This document shows, in pieces, positions 36,490 through 46,979 of a stretch of 64,000 bases of DNA; position 1 is the stretch's first letter; each line of letters opens with the position of its first letter. The stretch is from Pachyseris speciosa (taxonomy: Eukaryota > Cnidaria > Anthozoa > Scleractinia > Pachyseridae), in assembly GCA_016490735.1 (NCBI GenBank), contig JAEMWC010000392.1, positions 680,001-744,000 of the forward strand, in the 5' to 3' direction. Both the position numbers and the translations under genes were made by a program. Below the pieces are notes generated by a model. It saw nothing but the letters and a program-made list of their open reading frames with translations. It did no database searches and had not been told where the DNA came from.

Positions 36490-38307
36490 ATTAACAAACA
36501 GCTGATAAGCCAAGATGATGACGAAACTGATAATAATTATATATCGCATTAATGATGAACGATATTGTGAATGCTGGAGCTGGATTTGTATTGTAAGTTA
36601 TGTTTAATTAAGGTATATGAGTGATGAGTTTTGTTTTATTTCCAATCCTGAATGAACACGAGACATCTGTTTTGGGAGCAAATGCCCGGCGATGACTTGA
36701 AGAGACACTACCTTTTTATTCATTCTGTAAAAACACTCTCGAGTGAAGATCAACGTTAATGTGTGGTACGTGCACTTGCTGTAAGTACCTGCAACTGCGT
36801 GCATTATGATTGTTGTTTATTTTAATTTTATTATGACTTGATACAGAATGAGCGAGTTTGTAAAGATGTATACAACACCAAAGTTGCAACAATTTTGAGC
36901 CCTTTGTAAGATACAACTGTATGATCATGGGTTATGAAACAGTTGAATAAAAGCAAAAATTAATGCAAATTAATATGAAAGCGATAAATTCGACCACAGG
37001 TCAAGATTAGTTTGTTGGACAGGTCAGTTCGCCACAACAAGGATAGGAATAGGCACTGAAAATACTACCTCCAAATTTTCTGTTTTTCACTCGAGGCTTG
37101 TGATTTAGTTGACCTTATTTCACCTTCGGACCAAAGACCGCAGCTAATATTGATCAGCCGAGCTTGAATGACTGAAATGTTTTTGTTTCTGCATAAGGAA
37201 CACTGAGAAATTTGAATTGAAATACTTGCTGACAACAACTAACAAGTGAGCTAACAGAACTAATAACTGCGTATTTACAAGCTTATCTTCACAAGCCAAC
37301 CGCCAAGACATAATGTACGGATTGAGTTTAATGTCAAGCAGCTGATCAATTGTAAAGAAATTTTCTCTGTCACTACATATACATATGGTTTACTGAGAGA
37401 TTTTAAGACGTCTTAAAATAGGTCGACCGCCTTTGTTTTGCCGATTACGCAACGAAAAAGCCGTCAAATGATTAGCTAAGGACAAAATTATCTTGTTGAG
37501 CATTCGTCCGAAAGCAAGAACACAGCGTATATCTCAGTTAACATACTTTTCAGATAATTCAAAAATTGGTTGTTGATAAGGGCCGGTTTTCCGGAGTTTC
37601 CGTGCAAGAGATCGAGAGAACGTGATTAAGACGTCATGTGCCTATCACTCCGTAATTAACATTACCCCCTACCGGGAGCTGTTGGTTTCGTACGTGTTCA
37701 GGGAAAACGTGTTTTGGCTTTGAATTCAGAGTAAGTGTTATATAACTGATGGATTCTCTCTAGTTGCGTTTACACTTGAGGAAAAAGTATAGACGTAAAG
37801 CCTGATTAAAAATGGAGACAGTTTTTCATTCTTCTTTATCACAGTCAGAATTTGAAACTTTCATTTTAGGCCGGGTAACAGAAATCCGCTAACCTTTATA
37901 GAGCCATAGCTTTGAATTTCGACGCATTTTCGCGGAGATATATTTTCACAAAGTAGGAGAATTTTACTGACGTTTGTATGGATAAAATCAAGGTTGCCCG
38001 TTATCTCTGCAAAGACTGCAAACGTATGTTAAATTTTGAGACTCTAAGTTGTGAAAATGGTTTGACTCTCAAACTCGGTAAGTTCCCTAATTTTAAAGTG
38101 CTCTTCAGTATGAAGTTTTGTCACCTGACCAGATTCAAATTAAATATCAAATAACTGAAATAAAGGTCCATTCGTCAGCTGCTTGGGAACACCTTTTTTT
38201 TGCCTTTTTCAGTTAACTTTAATCCCTCCGTTGGTGTGTCAAGGTGTCATGTGATATAAGGGCCTTGAAGTAAACAAAAACGTCCCAGTCAAGTTATTAA
38301 TTCACGT

Positions 38308-38508
38308 AATAGACCTCTTTAGCTTGTATGTTTTGTTTTCCCAATGTAGGTCATGTGATGTTACCCTAGAGAACTGTTTCTTCGAAATTTCGTCTTGTTC
38401 ACGTTCATATGTACGCATAATTTATGAAAAGACAAAAGGCAAATTCCCTTGGAAACATCACATGACCTACATTGGGAAAACAAAATATACAAGCTAAAGA
38501 GGTCTATT
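38308..38508. mobile_element. Fold-back MITE, 201 bp
   Basis: AATAGACCTCTTTAGCTTGT and the following 33 bases match the complement of the right arm (about 38456-38508) with few mismatches, including CCCAATGTAGGTCATGTGAT. The loop of about 95 bp has no coding capacity. Confidence 0.8.
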
Positions 38509-38529
38509 GTAGCTCATTCAACTTGTCAA

Positions 38530-38577
<48 letters not shown>

Positions 38578-38750
38578 GAGTTCATATGAAAATTAGTTTC
38601 CATTCATATGAAAATGAGTTAAATTTGCATGTGAATAGTAACTAATTTTTATAGGAAAAGATGAGCAACAGGACTCCAAACACCGAGAAACAGATCGGAT
38701 GATCGGATCGGATTTCGGATTTTAGTGTCTTAGTTTTAATTGTTTATAAG

Positions 38751-38817
<67 letters not shown>

Positions 38818-38836
38818 TTATTATTATTATTATTAT
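38751..38836. repeat. (TTA)n-(AAT)n-(TTA)n palindromic microsatellite
   Basis: Ten TTA units switch at TATAAT to about eleven AAT units and back to TTA, so the array can form a long AT hairpin. Confidence 0.95.
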
Positions 38837-39119
38837 TTTAAAAACCTTATTAATAATTCATGAAGGAAATACAAAAGAAATTAATTTTTAATGAGTGTCT
38901 TTATATCTCATAAAGACACGGCGAAATCTTACATCTGATTTTCTAGGCCAAAATAACCCAAAATCTAACTTTTAGTGTAAGATGTGCAATAAAGGTTTTT
39001 AAGCCGTTCAATAAATTCGCAATTCGTTTTTTATTAAGTCCTAAAACACTCGGCTGCGCCTCGTTTTAAAACTTGATAAAACACTCCTGCTCATTTATTA
39101 AACATTACATTATTATTAC

Positions 39120-39123
39120 TATT

Positions 39124-39173
<50 letters not shown>

Positions 39174-39195
39174 TATTATCATTATTATTATTATG
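39120..39195. repeat. (ATC)n/(ATT)n microsatellite
   Basis: A core of about fifteen CAT/ATC units flanked by ATT units on both sides. Confidence 0.95.
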
Positions 39196-39592
39196 AAAGC
39201 CCGACGCCGAAGACAGAATGCCGACTATTATTATTTATTATTGTTGTTTCGTTTCGTTGATTAAATAATAGCTATAGAATGTAACAAAAACAGTTTGTCA
39301 TTTGGGAGTTATCCAACTTAATCAGTAGTGTTTCATGAACATTTCAGTTTTTTGAGAATGAATATATGAAAATCTAGGTACGGTTTACAAGAGCAAGTCG
39401 GGTGTTCTTTGAAGGAAATAAATTTTTGTTGTATGCATGAGACGTTATTTAGTTAGAATTAATTTATTCATGTCACATGATTTTTATAGAATCAGTAGAC
39501 ATTTGGATATTGTATCCAGAGTTTGGATATACTATCCAAATTAAATCTTTAAAATTATTCATATAGTTTTTCATTGGATATCCAAATGCATC

Positions 39593-40017
39593 TACGTGAT
39601 GTGGTAAAAACGTAAAGCTTGTGGAATGTGGCTGAAGTGACAATGACAAGGATACCTCACAAATTAATGTTATCTGTTAAGCTGAAGCCACTCTTAGGGC
39701 ACATGAATGTTAGCGGGCATTACCCCTTAAATCTACCAAAGCAAAGATTGAGCCCAAGCATTGTCACTCCAACAAGCCTTACGTTTTCACTGCTTGTTTT
39801 ATTGATATGTGGGTACTTGAGCCTGAGCGTTAGCTATGCCATATGCTGGTGAGGCCTGGGAAGGCCGAAACAGCTGTCCATGGCTGCTAATGCTTGGGCT
39901 CAATCTTTGCTTTGGTAGATTTAAGAGGTAATGTCCGCTACCATGTGCCTAAGAGTGGCTTCAGCTTACTAGATCACATTAATTTGTGAGGTATCCCTCT
40001 CCATACGTGATGTGGTA
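39593..40017. mobile_element. Fold-back element flanked by 14-bp direct repeats
   Basis: Arms 39651 to about 39765 and about 39887 to 39996 are complementary over about 110 bp with few mismatches (GATACCTCACAAATTAATGT against its complement; CCAAAGCAAAGATTGAGCCC likewise). The direct repeat TACGTGATGTGGTA stands at 39593-39606 and 40004-40017, outside both arms. The left arm is separated from its direct repeat by 44 bp, the right arm by 7 bp, so the unit is asymmetric. Confidence 0.7.
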
Positions 40018-40289
40018 TACAGCTGTTCATTGGTGGGCTCGGGTTATGAATTATTAATGGTTTGAGAACTCTATATTCCGCCAGCTCCCGCCACCAGAAA
40101 TAAACCCTTCTTGGCCCTCCTAATTAAGTGAATCTTTTCAAACCTCGGGCTAGCAGAACGTATGTGCAGGAGAGCACGTTGAAGTTCCACGACTGAGATT
40201 CCCTAGTTTAAAGTTACTTAGGACTCTTTCCATTATTCGGAACTGGCCAGGAACGCATTCCACTTCCGTCCGAGAGAAGAATAAACTTA

Positions 40290-40595
40290 TATTTTTTTCA
40301 GGTCTCTGTTCTAGTAGTGTTGCGGCCGCACTTGCATTAATGACCGTCATCACTCAATTGCTACTATGGACAAAATTAATTTCATTCTTTACTATACTTG
40401 GGCCAAGTATAACGTCCATATAAAGGGCTAACCCGCATACGACCGCTCTCATGTGGCTTTGATAGCTCAGTTGGGAGAGCACTGCACCGGCATCGCAGAG
40501 GTCGTGGGTTCGAATCCCGCTCAGAGCCTGAAAATTTTTTTCAGGTCTCTGTTCTAGTAGTGTTGCGGCCGCACTTGCATTAATGACCGTCATCA
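40290..40595 (+). mobile_element. tRNA-like SINE with duplicated 3' segment
   Basis: A 62-bp segment beginning TTTTTTTCAGGTCTCTGTTC occurs at 40290-40352 and again at 40536-40595, nearly identical. The second copy directly follows a tRNA-like head at 40455-40528 that pairs in the acceptor stem (GGCTTTG with CAGAGCC), has an A box (TAGCTCAGTTGG) and a perfect B box (GGTTCGAATCC). The anticodon loop reads CCGGCAT, lacking the invariant U33, so a working tRNA is unlikely. This looks like one full SINE and the 3' part of a second. Confidence 0.7.
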
Positions 40596-41164
40596 CAAAA
40601 TAATTAATTTCATTATAAGTGAGAATAATCGTTTCACAAACTGACCAGTTTAGGGAGACAGTTCTGACAAATCATTGAAAAGCGCCTTTTTTAGTTTAAT
40701 TTGAAGTCTTTATGCTATATGCAATGAAAGACAGACCATTCTACTCCGCGTTATGGTCAATACCTTGCACAGGAGTAAAGCCATATTACCCCACTACACG
40801 ATCGGCAGCCATGACCTGAGTTGTTTCGTTCTAGTCACCCGGCGCCGTGGCAAACAAGAAAATCAATACTATTCGACAAAAATGAAATAAGTTTATCGAA
40901 AATCGATAAAAATAAATAAACAAGTACATAATCACTTAATTAACCAACCTCGTTCCCAGGGCTTTCGAGGGAACAAGCCATGAAAACGAGGCTGAGTGCA
41001 AATTTTTCGGTAAGTGGACCTGGAGTACGAGTCAGGTCCCTTATTTTTCTTAGGGACAGGAAAGCGGGCGCACCAAGGGAATTTCACACAAGTCAGCATA
41101 CTTTGCTACGTTAATATCTTACAGAACGCGGGTTGCAGTTTCTTTATCCTAACCGGCGATCTGG

Positions 41165-41241
41165 TAGCCTACGTGTAGCCGTACTCGCCCACGAGGAAAA
41201 ACGTTTTTCCTCGGTGGGTGGGTACAGCTACACGTAGGCTA
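41165..41241. repeat. 77-bp near-perfect palindrome
   Basis: TAGCCTACGTGTAGC is matched by its complement at 41227-41241, and pairing continues inward through GTAC, CCCA and CGAGGAAAAA to a centre at about 41203 with only isolated mismatches. It lies 640 bp upstream of the HSF-like start. A cruciform or hairpin-forming MITE remnant is likely. Confidence 0.85.
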
Positions 41242-41806
41242 GCGTTCTGGTTATGGGTATTAAAGATAAAGAGTGAAACAAGTTGTGTTTTGCGGCTTTT
41301 CGCTACTCACTATGACAGAATAGGTTACGAATAGCGTAGCCCCCATTGCAGACTAATTCTTACTAGGCTTTTGCGAAAAAGTTTCCATTTACTACGAGAA
41401 ATAGGTGAAGTTCACTCAATTTTTATTTTATTAAATCAATAATTTATAACATACACTATCTTACTAAAAGTTGTTTAAAAATATGGGAAAAAGTATGATA
41501 TGGCTATTTAATCTTCAATTTGTAGCTGATGTCCAAACTGAATTACCCAAGCTCGTATCTGTGATACTGATGCGCCATATGCAACAACAGATTCTTCGCC
41601 AGACTAGAAAGACCACTTTATCATTTTGGGAGAGTGTATCCAAGTTAGCTTGCACGCGCTTTTGCAGCGCGCGCATTCTGTTACAGTTACATCACAATGT
41701 GTATGTAGCAACAATAGACAAACAGTGCTGTTTCTATACGGTTAAAAGACATTTTGACGCGATTTTGTCAGAGTGCAAAAGAAGTGTGTGCATTCAAATA
41801 AGCGAA

Positions 41807-42712
41807 ATGTCGAACAGCAGCAGAGAAACCAATCTAGACGACATGAAAAAAGAATTTCAATCTGATGAAGTATTTTCTCTGCTTTACACCGCAATCAACT
41901 CAGGAAAATTCTGGCGCTGTATCAGATGGTGCGACGAAGGAAGTACGGTGTTAATCACAAGTCCAGTGCTTTTTGAAAGAGAAGTACTGCGGAGAGAGGA
42001 ATGGAAGCAGCGACTGAACGTTAACGATTTTCCCAATTTTGCTGATTTACTCATGCAAGTGGGTTTTCAAAAGGTGTTAAATCAAAGACCGTCAAAGGTA
42101 AAAAAGTTTCGACATCCGGACTTCAAGAAAGACTGCGAAAATCTCCAAGCACTGGTTAAGGAAAGCAGGACCCCACTGAAAAGAAAAAGGGAAACGTCAG
42201 AGAAAGAAAAGTTAGAACTTAGTGCTGCAAACTCAATGGAGGAAAAGAATCGAGAAAGAGATTCAGCGCAGAAAGTCAAGCGGCAAAGAAGAGTGACTTT
42301 TGAGGATGACAGGGCGAGAACAGCTATGAAAAGAAAGAGAAACGGTTCAAATGGGGAAGAAATGCCGCTACAAGGCAAGAAACGAAAGCGCGCTGCTCCG
42401 GACACCCCAAGGGTCCCAATCAATCACGATACAACCAGCCAACAAATGAGCAGAATTTACAGCGACAAAGAAATGATCGCTGCTCAGGCATTTCTCAGTT
42501 TATCAACACCAGTTGTTTTTGCGAATTACACTGCTATGGAACTTATGGCAGCTAAAAGCCTGGTTAATTTGTCAAGATCTTGTACCGTACAACAGGCCGG
42601 AAGAAGCCCCCGGGAATTAGAGGCTGCGCATGCGTTATTGGAACTTGCCTACTCAGTAGGAAGTGTTAAGGAATCAGAGGTAGCGTATGCGTTATTGGAA
42701 CTTGCTAACTAA
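41807..42712 (+). CDS. Divergent HSF-type DNA-binding domain protein, intronless
   Basis: The reading frame is open from 41471, but the start chosen is the Met at 41807 (MSNSSRETN), because the preceding 112 codons look like untranslated DNA; it gives 301 residues. Residues about 33-112 resemble a heat-shock-factor winged-helix domain: FWRCIRWCDEG, LITSPVLFEREVL, FPNFADLLMQVGFQKVL and KKFRHPDFKKD line up with the helices, recognition region and FxHPxF motif of HSF/HSFY proteins. It is followed by basic nuclear signals (PLKRKRE, KVKRQRR, GKKRKR). The C-terminus has four copies of a short motif around E-x-x-A-A-x-x-L-L-x-L-(S/A). No oligomerisation coiled coil is seen, so it is not a classical HSF. 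A DNA-binding regulator is inferred. Being intronless, it may be a retrogene or a lineage-specific family member. Confidence 0.7.
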   Translation: MSNSSRETNLDDMKKEFQSDEVFSLLYTAINSGKFWRCIRWCDEGSTVLITSPVLFEREVLRREEWKQRLNVNDFPNFADLLMQVGFQKVLNQRPSKVKKFRHPDFKKDCENLQALVKESRTPLKRKRETSEKEKLELSAANSMEEKNRERDSAQKVKRQRRVTFEDDRARTAMKRKRNGSNGEEMPLQGKKRKRAAPDTPRVPINHDTTSQQMSRIYSDKEMIAAQAFLSLSTPVVFANYTAMELMAAKSLVNLSRSCTVQQAGRSPRELEAAHALLELAYSVGSVKESEVAYALLELAN

Positions 42713-43611
42713 GCTTGAAGGAAATTTTAAACTATCCCAATCACATTTTCTTATATCACTGTGAAAAACTGTATTGCCTTAGGGTTAACTATAGGGAATA
42801 GGTTTTTGTGTAGTTTTAGTTAGAGACGAATTGTTCATCGGGGACAAATCGGGATACGCACACTTCTCTGAAACCGTTTTGAAGATGATCATGAGCTGTA
42901 CTGATTACGCGTTGCGAGCCTCTTATAGAAAAGGTACGTCTCCACGAGGACTTTAGCTTATAATAATCAAGTACGGGACGCCGAATCAGGCGTTCTATCG
43001 AGGGTATGAATTCGCCCCAGACGGATGATGGTCTCTAAAGTTACATGCTTTGAAATGGTTTATGTGAACCTAAATGTAAATATACCACAATAGCATTAAA
43101 TAAATAAACAACAAAAATAGCAAGTTAAAAGATGCACTCTGTAAAGTATATGCCACAACTGTAACAGACCCGATAACTGGGGTCAACATAGTCGCCAGGA
43201 ATTTGGCGAAACCTCCATCAGCGGGTTTCACAGATATTTCACTACGATGTGTGTCAGACAATCAAAAGTTTTATAAGCATAGGTGCTCTGTTTGTTACTT
43301 ATACATGACCTAGTTCAAATCTATAGCAGAGAAGTCCAATTATTGAATAAGGGAAGAACAGTGCCAGAAAGATCTTCACTGATCAGTTATTAAACTGGGG
43401 TCGATGTGAAGTCAGTTTTAAAGTTTCTTATTATATGACTGGCTCTTTCAGCGGTCAAGATGAATCAATTCTCCTGCTGTGATTGGCTACCCGCGAGGTC
43501 AAGATGGAGCCATCTTGACCGCTCGGGATAGCCCGTTCGTCCCGCGTTTTACTATCTTTTAATTGCGTCCTTTGAGTCTTACAATAAATCCTTTATTGAC
43601 CACGCTTGTTC

Positions 43612-43653
43612 GGTCAAGAAGGCGGGATATTGGCGTCGTTCTTTTTTTGCGTG

Positions 43654-43686
<33 letters not shown>

Positions 43687-43728
43687 CGCGCAAAAAAAGA
43701 ACTTGGCCAATATCCCGCCATCTTGACC
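43612..43728. mobile_element. Fold-back element, 117 bp, with TCGACTTCGTCTCGG loop
   Basis: GGTCAAGAAGGCGGGATATT at the left pairs with the complement ending at 43728, and inward TTTTTTTGCG-GTTTATGGACC pairs with GGTCCATAAAC-CGCAAAAAAA. The loop is CTCGACTTCGTCTC. No coding capacity. Confidence 0.8.
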
Positions 43729-44038
43729 TCACGCTTGGCCAATAACCCATATATATTAACCCATGGACGGGCAGGTTCTTGCTTTGGAGGACCTAAGTTA
43801 AGGATTTCGGCAACGCGAACTCGCAGATTTCTCAGAGTGTCGTAAGTAGTCATTGGTTGAGTCTCTTCCAAGAAAAGAGTTGCGTGACAACCATACAAAC
43901 GGCTGCGCAAGAGACTAGCAGTTCGGTGGCTTCTTTCCTGTAATTTTTGCCCAACTTACCCGTCGTCAGAGGTCATTAAAAAGACGCCAGATCTACAGGA
44001 TATAAAAATAAAATCAGCACTGACCAGGCCTGTAGGGA

Positions 44039-44055
44039 GGGGGGGGGGGGGGGGG
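44039..44055 (+). repeat. 17-base G run
   Basis: An uninterrupted run of 17 G after GTAGGGA. It is a possible G-quadruplex and also a likely sequencing-length uncertainty. Confidence 0.9.
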
Positions 44056-45050
44056 TGCGACGAGTGCGTAAGTACCCTGCCACGGACCGCGAAAGTCCGT
44101 TTACTAGATACCGGCGATTAAAAAGAAAGTAAGTTATTACAAAAAAGGTAAACGCAAAGTAACTGTAGTACTTGAGTCCCGACTCGCTTATTGTGAAGTT
44201 TGAAATGAAACCCAATTTATTGAACCGTTTTCATTTTATGTCCGCCTTATGATCCCTTGCTATATCGATACTATTAAAGTGCTGTAAGATTATTTTGGAT
44301 TCAGCTTGAAGCCAAAAGAGGAAAGACCCAATACCTCTGCAAAAGCCTTGAGGGATTTGTACTCAAATCTTTACGTCCTCTTGAACATTTGTTGCACAAT
44401 TCCAGCCACCAACTCAACCTCGTTCCTGGGGCCCCTCCTCTTAGACCCTTGGAACAAGGTTGCCACCAGCTGCGACCGTGAAGAAGCGCAAGTGCTCAAA
44501 GTTAAGCTCTAAGACGGCTCCACATTTACAACAGGGCCAGCATGGCTCAAAGAAGGCTCTCTCGTTAATGCGAAGTGGTAGATTTGTTTGCCCAGGAGCA
44601 TTCAAGGAGGCTTGAGCTCGACACACAATTCAACGGTTAAGCCGAAATCCATTTCGACCAAGAAATTTTTCTTTTCCTTTACGTTTGATCTCGACTTTCT
44701 GATTTTGTATGTAACGTCCTTCAAAACGCACAAAATGAAGCCTTGAACGGCCAAATTTTTCAAAATTTCCCGGGAGAGCATGTCTCTGGGCACATGTTAA
44801 CTCTTTTTCAAAACGTGCAAACATCGTTCATTGGCTTTGTCTGGGGAATCTGATCTGAGGAATTCTGAATCAACTAATATCCCATGGCGTCGATCCTCGC
44901 TTAACATCAGGGATGAGAGGCATTTGGGTTTGGGTTTTGGGTTGGCTGTGGTGAAAAAAATCGAACCCCCAGTGAAGGAAGCCAATTCAATGATACTTTG
45001 ATCGATTTCTAGATTGGTTACTTTTCTGGTTATTTTTAAGTAGTTGGTTA

Positions 45051-45593
45051 CCGTAAAAGCTCTATTAAGCCCCCCGTCTCTATTAACCCCCTCTCTAATA
45101 AGCCCCCCGTTTGGTAGTCGGTTTTTGTAGTAAGCCCCAGTCTCTAATAACCCCCTTCCCGCTTGGAACATGAGATTTAGTAATTAGTCCCTACTATTCC
45201 CTCTTACTAAATCCACTTCATTCGGCCCAGTTGGTTTGTTTTTAAACAAATATACACTCAAACACATAATACTGTTTGCTGATCTGTATTAAATACTTAA
45301 GTTTCACTGTAGTTGTTTTGATTTTTGTACAAAAACTATTTAAGACCAAAACTTGAAATAAGCCCCCCCTCTCTATTAAGCCCCCCTCTCTAATAAGCCC
45401 CCCCTCTCTATTAAGCCCCCTCTCTAATAAGCCTCCCTCTCTATTAAGCCCCCCTCTCTAATAAGCCCCCCTCTCTATTAAGCCCCCCTCTCTAATAAGC
45501 CCCCCTCTCTATTAAGCCCCCCTCTCTAATAAGCCCCCGTTAACGAGGCCTGAAATTAAATAAGGCCCCTGGGGGTTAACAGAGCTTTTACGG
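45051..45593. mobile_element. TIR element with internal CCCCC/TCTCTA minisatellite
   Basis: CCGTAAAAGCTCT forms perfect inverted ends, with TA outside both (45049-45050 and 45594-45595). Inside, AAGCCCCC and CTCTCTATT or CTCTCTAAT alternate. At about 45360-45540 this becomes a minisatellite of about ten units of 17 bp (CTCTCTAATAAGCCCCC). No transposase is present. TA duplication is compatible with mariner-like or ISL2EU-type enzymes; the class is not settled. Confidence 0.8.
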
Positions 45594-46161
45594 TATGTCA
45601 GAAAAAAATGATCAGTGTTTATCGGTTGATGGACTACAGCGTCTTGAAAGCTCGCGAAAGGCTGAGAATTAGTACAATATATATATGTGGCGTAAAAAAA
45701 CGGTACCGTAAAAAAACCGTTTTTTTACAACTATATATCTTGTAAAAATGCAGCTTTTTTACAATTATATAAGTGTAAAAAAACGGTCCGAGTGCTATTA
45801 CTTTACAACGACTTATGCCAGTGTCTTAAATTGTTTTTGTGCCTTATGCTAGGATTATAACTACTATTTATTGGTAGCAATCATTTTCCCTAGCCTCTCA
45901 TAAGTGCGGAATAATGCGAAACACCGTTTACTTAGATGTCACGTCTTATAAAGGTGCAGGAAATTTGCAATTCAGTTTTGTAAAGAAACGGTCCGAGCGC
46001 TATAACTTTACAACGGTGTATACCAGTGTCCTAAATTGGTCTTATGCTTTATGTTAGGCATATAACTACTACGTATGGGTAGGAATCATTTACCCTTGCC
46101 TCTCATAAGTGCGGAATAATGCACAGACCGTTTTGTTACATGTCGACTCTTGTAAACTAGT

Positions 46162-46359
46162 GCAGGAAATTTACAATTCAGTTTTGTAAAAAAACGGTCC
46201 GAGCGCTGTAACTAGCCAATGACTTATGAGAAGCTAGGGAAAGTGATTGTTACGAATAAACAGTACTATATGGCTAGCATAAGGACACTGGCATAAGTCG
46301 TTGGGAAGTTATAGCGCTCGGACCGTTTTTTTACAAAACTGAATTGTAAATTTCTTGCA
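46162..46359. repeat. Palindromic unit with GGTCCGAGCGCT ends
   Basis: From GCAGGAAATTTACAATTCAG the arm runs through TTTTGTAAAAAAACGGTCCG and AGCGCT, and the same series returns as its complement ending near 46359. The loop carries a diverged inverted copy of the 200-bp unit found twice upstream. Confidence 0.8.
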
Positions 46360-46792
46360 CGCGGCGCGTTCACAACCGGTGTTACACGCCGGGTAAATTT
46401 ATCGCCGTCAAGAAATAATATGGTTATGGCTAACATAGTTATGAAAACAACACAGTACCAGTGCATTTTAGTAGGAAGAGCTAAGCTTACTACTTCTGTT
46501 TATGAAAGTAAATAATAAATGTACTGCTCCACTCTAAAGCAATGGTTGAGACTCCTTGATGCGTGACGGTTGTTATTGTACGGATAGTGGCATATGACTG
46601 TCTGAAAAGCCGGTTTGATTCATTATTTACGGCTGCAATACTTGTCAAAGCTGTCTCTTTTCACAAACATATATTTCTGTAAAAAAGCAGCTTTTTTACA
46701 ATTATATAATTGTAGAAATGCAACTTTTTTACAGCAATATATTTTTGTAAAAAAGCAGCCTTTTTACAAACAATATATTTTGTAAAAAACGA

Positions 46793-46810
46793 AAATTTGG
46801 TTTATCAACG

Positions 46811-46841
<31 letters not shown>

Positions 46842-46979
46842 GGATTCGATTAGCTGACGTTTCGAGCGTTAGCCCTTCGTCGGAGCGAATCGAGGAATTG
46901 TGGGTTGTGTATGGTTTATATACAGGAAATGGAGCTACGCTATTGGTGGTAACATGGTAACGTGAAAAACATGAATAAA
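46793..46979 (-). mobile_element. Penelope-like element 3' terminal region with hairpin and ribozyme-like motif
   Basis: Downstream of the GIY-YIG stop on the minus strand lie TCCGACGAAGGGCTAACGCT and CGAAACGTC (about 46885-46852), flanked by GATTCG/CGAATC arms, then a terminal hairpin TTATCAACTCCGTTGATAAA ending near 46793. Penelope-like elements are known to carry hammerhead ribozymes in their terminal repeats. Here the core order (NNGANGA, stem, GAAA, GUC) is visible, but the conserved U of CUGANGA is C. Confidence 0.6.

Larger units (their letters stand above)
35240..41164. other. Intergenic region with repeats
   Basis: Between the kinase promoter and the HSF-like gene I find no gene. 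The region holds simple repeats, three fold-back units and a tRNA-like SINE, listed individually. Stretches 35250-36340, 36560-38300 and 40600-41160 show nothing recognisable. Confidence 0.55.
42713..45050. other. Intergenic region after the HSF-like gene
   Basis: Apart from the fold-back at 43612 and a poly-G run, nothing is recognised. Frames at 43606, 44306, 44602 and 44797 lack domains or splice context. Confidence 0.5.

Noticed and set aside
36250..36549. Arg-rich, Leu-rich and Glu-rich proteins
   Set aside because: They are translations of a (CTT)n microsatellite.
40455..40528. Functional tRNA (Ala GGC-like)
   Set aside because: Pol III boxes and acceptor stem are good, but the anticodon loop CCGGCAT lacks U33, the last anticodon-stem pair fails, and it is fused to a repeated SINE tail.
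41471..41806. Longer N-terminus for the HSF-like protein
   Set aside because: The frame is open, but these codons show no domain and unusual Cys/Trp content; the Met before the HSF domain is a simpler start. Not excluded.
44797..45171. 124-codon minus-strand protein
   Set aside because: Half of it lies in the CCGTAAAAGC-ended repeat; no domain seen.
45360..45540. CRISPR-like array
   Set aside because: Units are contiguous with no unique spacers, and the genome is eukaryotic; it is a minisatellite.
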